From NCBI GenBank assembly GCA_964593795.1, contig CAZQJC010000284.1:1-64000 (forward strand): a stretch of DNA of 64,000 bases, written 5' to 3'. Position numbers and translations under genes: made by a program. Positions 47,201 to 56,424 of this stretch are shown here, piece after piece. The notes under the pieces are model-generated. The model was not told the origin of the DNA. It ran no database searches and saw only the letters and a program-made list of their open reading frames with translations. The DNA comes from JAHFDS01 sp964593795. Its GTDB lineage: Bacteria > Myxococcota_A > Polyangia > JAHFDS01. Each line of letters begins with the position of its first letter. The first letter of the stretch is position 1.

Positions 47201-48325
47201 ATGAGGCTATCGATTGGTTGGACCTGTGCGGGCCTGGCGCTCGCGGTGGCCAGCGGCTGCAGCAAGAAGGGTGGCGCGGCGGGCGACGCCATGAAGCTGG
47301 TCCCCAAGGAGACCGGCGTCCTCGTGTCGATCAACCTCGACAAGCTCCGCGGCTCGAAGCCCTGGGAGCGCCTCACCAAGCTCCGCGACTCGGAGCCCTC
47401 GACCAAGCAGAAGTACGACGATCTGGTCAAGGGCCTCGGCTTCGACCCGCTCGCCGACGGCAAGATGGTCACTGTTGCTGTCCCGCAGGACACGAGCAAG
47501 GCGAAGGAAGACTTCGCGATGGTCTTCGAGAGCAACAAGGCGGTCGACGAGAAGAAGTTCGTCGCGTACGCCACCGAGACCGCCAAGAAGGAAGGCGCCG
47601 GCGAGCTCCAGACGGAGCAGTACGGCGGCAAGACCCTGTACGGCAACAGCAAGAAGGAGGACAGCTGGCTCGTCTTCCTCAACGAAAAGACGCTGGTCGT
47701 CGCCGGCAAGGACTCGGCCAAGAAGGTCGTGGACCTCTCGGCCGGCAAGGGCGAGGGCGCCGACAAGAACGCCGAGCTCATGGCGCTCGTCGGGCGCACC
47801 GACAAGACCGCCGGGCTGTGGGCGGCGGGCATGATCCCCGCGGACAAGCGCGGCCAGATGGCGCCGGGCGCGACCATCTCGGGCGGCGCGGCGAGCGTGG
47901 ACCTCTCGGCGGGCATGAACTTCCGCGCCGAGGCGGACACCGCGTCGGCCGACGAGGCCAAGAAGCTCGCTGAGACGGCCAACGCGCAGATCGCGCAGGC
48001 CAAGGCGAACCCGATGCTCGCGATGATGGGCTTCGCCGGCCCGGTCGAGGCGACCAAGGTGTCGGCCGACGGCAAGTCGATCAAGGTCGAGTGCAAGCTC
48101 GACCAAACAAAATTCGACGAGCTCATGACCAAGGTCGAGGGCATGGCGAAGATGATGGGCGGCGGGATGCGCATGGGCGGCGGCGCGCCGCACGGTGGCG
48201 CGCCCGGCGGCATGGCCAATCCCGGTGGGATGCCCCCCGGCGGCGGTATGGGCGCGATGCCCAAGCCGGCCGGCGGCGACATGAAGCTCAAGCTCAACAC
48301 CGACGTGGGCAACACCAAGAAGTAG
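47201..48325 (+). CDS. DUF3352-like lipoprotein
   Basis: 374 residues. Lipobox AVASGC near residue 18. The mature part opens with AMKLVPKETGVLVSINLDKLRGSKPWERL, the style of DUF3352-type proteins, then alternating strands and helices, two methionine-rich stretches (MMGGGMRMGG, GGMPPGGGMGAM) and a basic end. A related lipoprotein is at 59114-60862. Function unknown; probably periplasmic face of a membrane. ATG 47201 has GGAGGAGG upstream; the open frame's earlier ATG 47132 would add a non-signal stretch. Driven by the TTGACA/TATAAC promoter. Confidence 0.75.
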   Translation: MRLSIGWTCAGLALAVASGCSKKGGAAGDAMKLVPKETGVLVSINLDKLRGSKPWERLTKLRDSEPSTKQKYDDLVKGLGFDPLADGKMVTVAVPQDTSKAKEDFAMVFESNKAVDEKKFVAYATETAKKEGAGELQTEQYGGKTLYGNSKKEDSWLVFLNEKTLVVAGKDSAKKVVDLSAGKGEGADKNAELMALVGRTDKTAGLWAAGMIPADKRGQMAPGATISGGAASVDLSAGMNFRAEADTASADEAKKLAETANAQIAQAKANPMLAMMGFAGPVEATKVSADGKSIKVECKLDQTKFDELMTKVEGMAKMMGGGMRMGGGAPHGGAPGGMANPGGMPPGGGMGAMPKPAGGDMKLKLNTDVGNTKK

Positions 48326-48366
48326 CCCGCGCGTAATCAGCAGCTACGAAGGAAGGATCACGGACC

Positions 48367-48807
48367 ATGCAGAAGGCGCCTCTCGCTCGGATGAAGGAGA
48401 CCTTCGGCGACAAGGAGAAGCTCGTCGAAGCCATCGTTGGCATGATCGAGCTCGGCGAGGAGACCAAGGAGCAGGCCAAGGCCCGCCTCCTGTCGACCTC
48501 GAACGGAAAGCTCCTGCGGCTCCACGCCGTCGCCAAGGAAGTGAAGGACAAGTTCGGCACGAAGGACAAGCTCCTCGAGGCCGTCGTCGCGCAGCTCGGC
48601 CGGGCGAAGGACAAGGACTATCGCCAGTCGCTCGCCCGCCACACCACGGCGCGCCTGCTCGACCTGTACCGCTCGGCGGGACGCTCGGCCAAGCGCACCG
48701 CGAAGGTCGCCTCTGCCTCCGCGAAGGCGACGACCAAGAAGGCCGCGACCACGGTCAAGAAGGTCGCCGCCGCCGCCAAGAAGCCCGCCGCCAAGAAGGC
48801 CAAGTAG
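48367..48807 (+). CDS. Histone H1-like basic protein
   Basis: 146 residues in two parts. The N-terminal 95 residues are a folded helical domain (MKETFGDKEKLVEAIVGMIELGEETKEQAKARLLSTSNGKLLRL). The C-terminal 50 are a Lys/Ala/Thr-rich tail (SAKATTKKAATTVKKVAAAAKKPAAKKAK) like the tails of H1 and of bacterial Hc1/HupB-type proteins. Likely a nucleoid-associated or RNA-binding protein. It lies 41 bases after the lipoprotein gene with its own ribosome site (GAAGGA), so both may be expressed from the strong promoter at 47076. Confidence 0.78.
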   Translation: MQKAPLARMKETFGDKEKLVEAIVGMIELGEETKEQAKARLLSTSNGKLLRLHAVAKEVKDKFGTKDKLLEAVVAQLGRAKDKDYRQSLARHTTARLLDLYRSAGRSAKRTAKVASASAKATTKKAATTVKKVAAAAKKPAAKKAK

Positions 48808-48912
48808 CCTCCTCGCGGCGCTCGCCGCGTCACCTCCCCTCGCGCGGCCGCCTCCCCGGCGGTCCTGCCCCACGTTCGCAGCCCGCCGACGACGCACCTT
48901 CCGTGCGCGTGC

Positions 48913-48918
48913 TAGCGT
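48913..48918 (+). promoter_or_regulatory. -10-like box TGC-TAGCGT
   Basis: TAGCGT preceded by TGC, 8 bases before ATG 48927. Confidence 0.5.
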
Positions 48919-48926
48919 TTCCTCGA

Positions 48927-50561
48927 ATGTCTCCGCGCCTCGTCCTGCCCCTCTTGCTCCTCGCGTGCACCCGAGGAGGACGGCGGTCGTCGCCCGATGC
49001 CGCGACCCCGCCGGAGGCCACGGCCAGGGTGGAGCGCTTCGCTCGCCCCGCCTTCGTGCCGCCGTCAGACGGCGCGCCCCGGCGCGGCGGGACGCTGCGG
49101 GTCGGCGTGGAGTCCGAGCCCGCGCGGCTCGATCCCATGCTCGACCGCAGCGCGTGGGCGGATCGCATCGCGATGCGGTCCATCTACGAGGGCCTCGTGC
49201 GGCCCGGTCCGGGCGGCTTCCAGCCCGATCTCGCGGAGCGGCACGAGGTGACGGACGGCGGCCGGACCCACACGTTCTGGCTCAAGAAAGGCGTGAAGTG
49301 GCACGACGGCCACGCCTTCGGCCCGGACGATGTCACCTTCACCATCGAGCGCCTGCTCGATCCCAAGGTGGGCGCCGAGGCGATGCGCGCCGACCTCGCG
49401 GGCCTGCGCCGCGCGGTGCGGGTGGGGGCCGACGCCGTGCGGCTCGAGTTCGATCGCGGCCTCTTCTCGCACGTGCAAGCGCTCGCGGCGCTGCCGATCC
49501 TGCCGCGCCACGTGCTGTCGACCGGGCCGTTCGACGAGCACCCCGCCCAGCGCGCCCCCATCGGCACCGGGCCCTTCCGCTTCGAGCGCTGGACCGCAGG
49601 TCAGGAGATCGTCCTTCTGCGCCACGACGGCTACCACGATCCCGCGCGCGCCGCGCATGTCGATCGCGTCGTCTTCAAGGTCGCGCGCGACCGCACGCTC
49701 CTCTGGGAGCTGCTCAAGCGGGGCGAGATCGACTTCCTCTATCGGCTGACGCCCGAGCAGCAGGAGGAGGCGCACGCGAGCAAGTCGCTGCGCGCCCTCG
49801 ACTGGCTCGGCACCGACTACGTCTTCTTCGCGTGGAACACGCGGAGGCCCCCGCTCGACGACGCGCGCGTACGGCGCGCGCTGACGCTCCTCATCGATCG
49901 CCCGAGCATCGTGCCCAAGGTGACGCGCGGCTTCTCCGTGCCCATCAGCGGGCCGCACTGGATCGCCACCGAGGCCTACGACCGCTCGATCGCGCCCTGG
50001 CCCTTCGATCCCGCGCGGGGGGGCGCCGAGCTCGACGCCGCCGGCTTTCGCCGCGGGTCCGACGGCACGCGCGCACGGGATGGCAAGCCCCTCGAGGTCA
50101 CCCTGCTCGTGCCGGCCGGCTCTCGCGTCACCGAGCAGCTCGCCACGCTCGCGCAGGCCGACCTCGCCCGCGCGGGCGTCAAGCTCCACCTCTCGCCGGT
50201 GGAGTGGTCGCTCTTCACCGAGCGCGTTCGCACGCGCGCCTTCGAGGGCGCGGCGTACCTCTTCAACAACGACCTCGAGCAGGACCTCTGGCCGGTCTTC
50301 CACTCGAGCCAGGCGGCGACGGGCCTGAACGCGCCGGGCCTCGCCGACGCGGAGCTCGACCGGCTCCTCGACGAGGCGCGCGCTGCCCCGCCCGCCGCTC
50401 GCACCGCGATCCAGCACCGTATCCACGCGCGGCTGCACGAGCTGCAGCCGATGACCTTCTGGTTCACGAGCGCCCAGACGGCCGCGATGTCGCCGCGTCT
50501 GCGGGGGATCTACCCGAGCGTCCCGTTCTTCCCGCTGCGCGACGCTTGGTGGGCGCCTTGA
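48927..50561 (+). CDS. ABC transporter substrate-binding lipoprotein, SBP_bac_5 (DppA/OppA-like)
   Basis: 544 residues. Lipobox LLLLAC. Family signature: GGTLRVGVESEPARLDPM, YEGLVRPGPGGFQPDLAERHEVTDGGRTHTFWLKKGVKWHDG, FTIERLLDP, IGTGPFRFERWTAGQEIVLLRH, and the late YLFNNDLEQDLWPVFHSSQ. Binds peptides or other oligomers outside the inner membrane for an ABC importer. No permease or ATPase genes lie next to it, so it is a solo binding protein. ATG 48927 follows TAGCGT by 8 bases. The next gene begins inside its last codons. Confidence 0.9.
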   Translation: MSPRLVLPLLLLACTRGGRRSSPDAATPPEATARVERFARPAFVPPSDGAPRRGGTLRVGVESEPARLDPMLDRSAWADRIAMRSIYEGLVRPGPGGFQPDLAERHEVTDGGRTHTFWLKKGVKWHDGHAFGPDDVTFTIERLLDPKVGAEAMRADLAGLRRAVRVGADAVRLEFDRGLFSHVQALAALPILPRHVLSTGPFDEHPAQRAPIGTGPFRFERWTAGQEIVLLRHDGYHDPARAAHVDRVVFKVARDRTLLWELLKRGEIDFLYRLTPEQQEEAHASKSLRALDWLGTDYVFFAWNTRRPPLDDARVRRALTLLIDRPSIVPKVTRGFSVPISGPHWIATEAYDRSIAPWPFDPARGGAELDAAGFRRGSDGTRARDGKPLEVTLLVPAGSRVTEQLATLAQADLARAGVKLHLSPVEWSLFTERVRTRAFEGAAYLFNNDLEQDLWPVFHSSQAATGLNAPGLADAELDRLLDEARAAPPAARTAIQHRIHARLHELQPMTFWFTSAQTAAMSPRLRGIYPSVPFFPLRDAWWAP

Positions 50562-52312
50562 AGGCGCTGGGAGGCCTCCTCCCGCCCCTCGCCGCCACGG
50601 TCTTCCTCGCGCTCCCGGTCCTCAGGGACAGCGACCTCCCGACGGCCGGCGCCTTCGTGCTGGTCGCCTGGCCCTGGGTGGCGCTCTTCACGCTCGCAGC
50701 GGTCCTGGCGCCAGCGCCCATCTGGCGCTTTGCCCTCGCGCGCGCCCGGCTCGTGGCTGCCCTGGCGACCGGCAGCATCGTCTTCGCCCCGCTCGCCATC
50801 TTCTTCAACCGGGTGCTGGCTGCGTCGATCTTCGACGTCGTCACGCTGGTCGCGACCGGCTCGTGCCTGCTGCTCGCGATCGTCTGCAGTGGTCTCGTGT
50901 ACGGGCGTCTCGCGCGTTCTGCCGCCTCCGCGAGCGCGATCCTCGGGATCTCGCTCGCGACCGCCGCGGGTCTCGGCGCCTGCCTCGGGGTGACCTTTCC
51001 CCTCCACTTCTTGCCCGGCGCTCGCATCCTCGTCCTCGTCACCCTCGTCGCCGGCGCGCTCGCATCCGCGTGCCTCGCCCCGCGTCCAGCCGGCCGCGCG
51101 CGCGGGGTGCTCGCCGCCGGAATCGTCCTCGGTGCGCTCGCCCTGCCGACCTGGCCCCTGCCGGCGCGACGCGCGCTCCTCGGGCCGCTCCTCGCCCACG
51201 AGACCGCACGCCTCTCCGCCGGTGCCTGGTTACGAGCTCGCGCGCGCGCCGCCGTGCCGCTGCCGTGCCACGAACGCGCCTTGCCCCGTCAGGCGTCCTT
51301 GTCCCCCGACGCGCCGGATGTCGTCGTCCTCGCGACGCTCGATGCGCTCCGGTGCGGGCAGGGCGGCCCCATCGAGGGCGACTCCTTCCGCAGGGCCTGC
51401 CCCGAGCTCTCGCGCCTGGGCCGGGAGGGCGCGATGCAGCTCGCGCACGCGGCTGCGCCGGAGACCAGCGGCTCGGTGCGCGCGATCGCGAGCGGCTGCG
51501 TCGGCCCGTGCGAGGGACCGACGCTGACCAGGGTCCTCCACGATCTCGGCTACCGGACCTCCGCGATCTTCCAGCACCGCAAGCTGCTGGGCGACCCACT
51601 GGTCATGGCGGCCTTCGACGAGGTGGACGGCTCCCTGGCCTCGCTCGCGGCCGTCTCCACGGTCACGAGCGCCGACGAGGTCACGGCGCGGACGCTCCGG
51701 CGCATCGACCGGCGGGCGCACGGGGAGCGCCTCTTCCTCTGGATCCACCACTTCGACGCGCACGACCCGTACGTCCTCGCGCCGGGCCGGCAGTACCGCG
51801 GCTCGACGCGCCAGGCCTTCGACGCGGAGGTGGGGCGCGTCGACCGGGCGATGGGACAGCTCGTCGAGGGCATCCGCCGGCGCGGCCTCCGTGCGCTCGT
51901 CATCGCGTCGCCGGACCACGGTGAGCACTTCGGAGAACATCACCGCGAGCGCCATGGCTCGAGCCTGTACGGGGAGGTCGCGCGGGTACCGCTCCTCGCG
52001 TGGTCGAGCACCCCCCGCGAGCTCGGGCCCCTGCCGACGGCGCTCGTCGAGCTCTCGCGCTGGCTGGTTGCGCGGCTTGCCGCGCAGCCGTTCACGCCGG
52101 CCTCCGAGCACTTCCTTTCGGGCGGCTTCCCTCCGGTGCGCGCGCTCGTCAGCGGCAGCTGGAAGCTGATCGAGCACGCCCCGGGCGTCGTGGAGCTCTT
52201 CGACCTCGGGGCGGACCCCTTCGAGCGCGACGATCGGTCGCAGGACCCCGCCGCGCCGGCGGCGGCGCTGCTCGAGCGGCTCGACTGCTACGTGGCGGGG
52301 CTGGAGCGCTGA
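50549..52312 (+). CDS. Membrane protein with sulfatase/alkaline-phosphatase-fold domain
   Basis: 587 residues from GTG 50549, which overlaps the preceding gene by 13 bases; TTG 50558 is an alternative. Six or so membrane helices (to about residue 215), then a sulfatase-fold domain: VVLATLDALRC, APETSGSVRAIASG, FLWIHHFDAHDPYVLAPG and IASPDHGEHFGEHHRERHG. The second Asp of the usual DxxRxD metal motif is Cys-Gly here, and the nucleophile segment has Ser/Thr instead of the Cys of formylglycine sulfatases. It is thus more like the serine/threonine phosphotransferases (LTA synthase or EptA type), or inactive. Coupling to the binding protein hints at a shared envelope role. Confidence 0.82.
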   Translation: MGALKALGGLLPPLAATVFLALPVLRDSDLPTAGAFVLVAWPWVALFTLAAVLAPAPIWRFALARARLVAALATGSIVFAPLAIFFNRVLAASIFDVVTLVATGSCLLLAIVCSGLVYGRLARSAASASAILGISLATAAGLGACLGVTFPLHFLPGARILVLVTLVAGALASACLAPRPAGRARGVLAAGIVLGALALPTWPLPARRALLGPLLAHETARLSAGAWLRARARAAVPLPCHERALPRQASLSPDAPDVVVLATLDALRCGQGGPIEGDSFRRACPELSRLGREGAMQLAHAAAPETSGSVRAIASGCVGPCEGPTLTRVLHDLGYRTSAIFQHRKLLGDPLVMAAFDEVDGSLASLAAVSTVTSADEVTARTLRRIDRRAHGERLFLWIHHFDAHDPYVLAPGRQYRGSTRQAFDAEVGRVDRAMGQLVEGIRRRGLRALVIASPDHGEHFGEHHRERHGSSLYGEVARVPLLAWSSTPRELGPLPTALVELSRWLVARLAAQPFTPASEHFLSGGFPPVRALVSGSWKLIEHAPGVVELFDLGADPFERDDRSQDPAAPAAALLERLDCYVAGLER

Positions 52313-52316
52313 CCGG

Positions 52317-54383
<2,067 letters not shown>

Positions 54384-54521
54384 CGCACCCACACTCACAC
54401 GCCACCGGAAACGGGTCAAGATCGGCTCCCCCATCCGAGGTAGCCTCGGCCTCGAGACCCCACCCGTCAAGCTGGGGATCGTCTCACCAGCGCTGGGGTC
54501 AACCGTTCCTGCCGGATCGGC

Positions 54522-54527
54522 TACGCT
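54522..54527 (+). promoter_or_regulatory. -10-like box TACGCT
   Basis: TACGCT 6 bases before GTG 54534: a leaderless arrangement. Confidence 0.5.
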
Positions 54528-54533
54528 GCGGCC

Positions 54534-55391
54534 GTGCCGCGGGTCGGGATCTCCACGCTCTACCGCGCCGCGCGCCTGCCCGAGCCGCGCCTCCTGCTCG
54601 AGCACGCGCTGGAGCTCGGCGCCGAGGGCCTCGGCATCGACGCCACGCTCCCGAGGGACCTCCTCGAGGCGCTCCTGCCCACGTTGTCGCGGCGGCGGGG
54701 CGAGCTGCCGGTCCTGGCGGTGCGGATGGAGGGGCCGCCTTTCCTCGCGTCGCTCGACAAGGACGAGCGGCGGGCGGCGCTCGAGCGTGCGGCGGCGGAC
54801 CTTCGCGTCTGCGGCGAGCTCGCGTGTCCGCTGGTCCTCGGGCTCGGGCGGCTCGCCCCCGACGCGCGGTGGCGCGAGCTAGGGCGAACGTTCCTGCGCG
54901 GTGAGGACCTCGAGGGCGAGACGATGGACGCGCTCATCGAGGCGCGTCGTCGCGCGGCGGACCTCGCCCTGCCCTGGGCCCGCGCCGGCCTCGAGGCGCT
55001 CGCAAGCGTGGCCGAGCGCGACGGGATCCGCATCGCGTTCCTGCCCCGGGGCCGGCCCGACGAGCTCGTCACCCCGGCGGAGGCGGAGCGCCTGCTCGAG
55101 GACCTGCGGGGCGCCCCCGTCGGTTACTGGCACGACACGGCCCGCGCCACGCTCGGCCGGATCCTCCGCCCGCAGGTGGTGCCGTGGGAGCCGTTCCTGC
55201 CTGCAGCCTTCGGGCAGGACGCGGCGGACGGCTGCGGCCTCTTCGGCCCGCTCGCTCCGGGCCTCGCGGACGGCACCGCGCAGCTCGCTCGCCCCGTGAT
55301 CATCGACACCATCGTCCGCTGCGACGGCCGCTCCACGGCCGACGAGGTCCGCCGGGCCATCGCGTCGCTGCGCGGCGCCTCCTCGGCGTAG
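54534..55391 (+). CDS. Sugar phosphate isomerase/epimerase-like TIM-barrel protein
   Basis: 285 residues. Reads as an AP-endonuclease-2-type TIM barrel: VGISTLYRAARL at the first strand, LELGAEGLGIDATLP, VLAVRMEG, ACPLVLGLGRLAP, GLEALASVAERDGIRIAFLP, GYWHDTARATLGR. The His-Asp of YWHDT and Glu/Asp residues at strand ends would bind the metal. Related enzymes isomerise sugars or inositols; the exact substrate is unknown. GTG 54534 is directly behind a TACGCT box. It ends in TAG, where repeat element D begins. Confidence 0.75.
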   Translation: MPRVGISTLYRAARLPEPRLLLEHALELGAEGLGIDATLPRDLLEALLPTLSRRRGELPVLAVRMEGPPFLASLDKDERRAALERAAADLRVCGELACPLVLGLGRLAPDARWRELGRTFLRGEDLEGETMDALIEARRRAADLALPWARAGLEALASVAERDGIRIAFLPRGRPDELVTPAEAERLLEDLRGAPVGYWHDTARATLGRILRPQVVPWEPFLPAAFGQDAADGCGLFGPLAPGLADGTAQLARPVIIDTIVRCDGRSTADEVRRAIASLRGASSA

Positions 55392-55617
55392 TTCGAACCC
55401 ACATCGATCCGCGCGTGCTTCGGTGCTTCGATGCGCACCTCGAGCAACTCGCAGCTGAGCTGTGTCTCTCCCGCTCCGGCCTCTGGCCTGCGGGTCCCTC
55501 TGCCGGCGGTGCCGGAGGGGCGCGCAACGCCAGCGGGCGGCACGGCCTGCGGGCGGCAGGGCTCGCTGCGCTCGCGCGCTCCTTGGGCCACGTCGAACCC
55601 GGGACAGCCCCTAGCCG
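55392..55617 (+). repeat. 3' structured element, copy D
   Basis: Starts at the base after the TAG of the TIM-barrel gene with TTCGAACCCACATCGAT and contains GTGCTTCGATGCGCAC, CTCGAGCAACTCGCAGCTGA and CCCGC...GCGGG arms. Copy C at 56252-56424 has the same blocks in the same order after its own gene, in the opposite orientation. Further on it shares GGCACGGCC and GCTCGCTGCGCTCGC with elements A and B. Confidence 0.78.
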
Positions 55618-56073
55618 TCAGCCCGCCTGGCGGAGCTCGAGGCCGATCTGCGCGCGTGCATCCGCGAGCACGCGGCGCTCGTTCGGGTACGCCAGCAGGC
55701 GCTCGGCGTCCACCACGGCGAACCACGCCGCGGAGAGCACCTCGTGGTCGTGGTCGTCGGTGGAGCCCTCGAGATAGCGCATGAGGTAGAAGTCCACCGT
55801 CTTGCGCACGCGCTTGCCGCCGGCGAAGAAGAAGTAGGTGAGCGAGCCGAGCGGCGCGGTGATCGCCGCCTGCAGGCCCGTCTCCTCACGCACTTCGCGC
55901 AGTGCGGCCTGCTCCGAGGTCTCGCCGCGCTCGATCATGCCCTTGGGCAGCGCCCAGCGGTCTCGCCTGGGCTGGATCAGGCACACCTCGATTGTCCCAT
56001 CGTCTCTACGGCGATAGACGACGCCGCCCGCCGAATGAAGCGAGCGCCCCTCCTGGGCGAGCTCGGAGGACAA
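55618..56073 (-). CDS. NUDIX hydrolase
   Basis: 151 residues. The Nudix box is complete: GMIERGETSEQAALREVREETGL (Gx5Ex7REVxEExGx). Preceded by SAGGVVYRRRDDGTIEVCLIQPRRDRWALPKG, as in the Ap4A/diadenosine- or MutT-like group. It cleaves a nucleoside diphosphate linked to another group, a housecleaning role in the cytoplasm. The start is TTG 56073, supported by a TAGGCT box 9 bases upstream and the lack of ATG or GTG before the fold begins. The gene sits between two inverted copies (D and C) of a structured repeat. Confidence 0.92.
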   Translation of the reverse strand: MSSELAQEGRSLHSAGGVVYRRRDDGTIEVCLIQPRRDRWALPKGMIERGETSEQAALREVREETGLQAAITAPLGSLTYFFFAGGKRVRKTVDFYLMRYLEGSTDDHDHEVLSAAWFAVVDAERLLAYPNERRVLADARAQIGLELRQAG

Positions 56074-56082
56074 TCTCGTCCA

Positions 56083-56088
56083 AGCCTA
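56083..56088 (-). promoter_or_regulatory. -10-like box TGC-TAGGCT
   Basis: TAGGCT preceded by TGC, 9 bases before TTG 56073 of the NUDIX gene. Confidence 0.45.
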
Positions 56089-56130
56089 GCAGATCGCCGC
56101 AGGGGACGCCCGAAAGCCCACTCGGGCCGG

Positions 56131-56193
56131 GCTTCAGGCTTCAGGCTTCAGGCTTCAGGCTTCAGGCTTCAGGCTTCAGGCTTCAGGCTTCAG
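56131..56193. repeat. GCTTCAG heptamer array (9 perfect units)
   Basis: Nine uninterrupted GCTTCAG units in the 351-base gap 56074-56424, between the NUDIX promoter and repeat element C. A seven-base unit in perfect tandem is prone to length change. The rest of this gap is element C; I see no gene in it. Confidence 0.95.
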
Positions 56194-56251
56194 CCGGACG
56201 CTCGCTCGCCAACCAGGGCCTGTCCCTCGTTCAACGCCAGAGCGACCTAGC

Positions 56252-56424
56252 ACCCGCCCAAAGCGAGCGAAGCGAGCGTGGTGTCGCCGCAGGCTGTGCC
56301 GAGGACGACACGGGGCCCCACGAAGGCCGGAGGCCGGAGTGGGGAGAAACACAGCTCAGCCACGAGTCGCTCGAGGTGCCCATCGAAGCACCGGCTTTCC
56401 CGCGCATCGATGTGGGTTCGGAAA
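56252..56424 (-). repeat. 3' structured element, copy C
   Basis: Begins right after the TAG of the FG-GAP gene (minus strand) with TTTCCGAACCCACATCGAT. Its 100-base core (56328-56424) closely matches copy D in the opposite orientation. One arm pair differs in a compensating way: CCCGC/GCGGG in D, CCCAC/GTGGG in C. The outer part has GTGTCG/CGACAC arms, GGCACAGCC and GCTCGCTTCGCTCGC, which link it to elements A and B. Confidence 0.78.
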
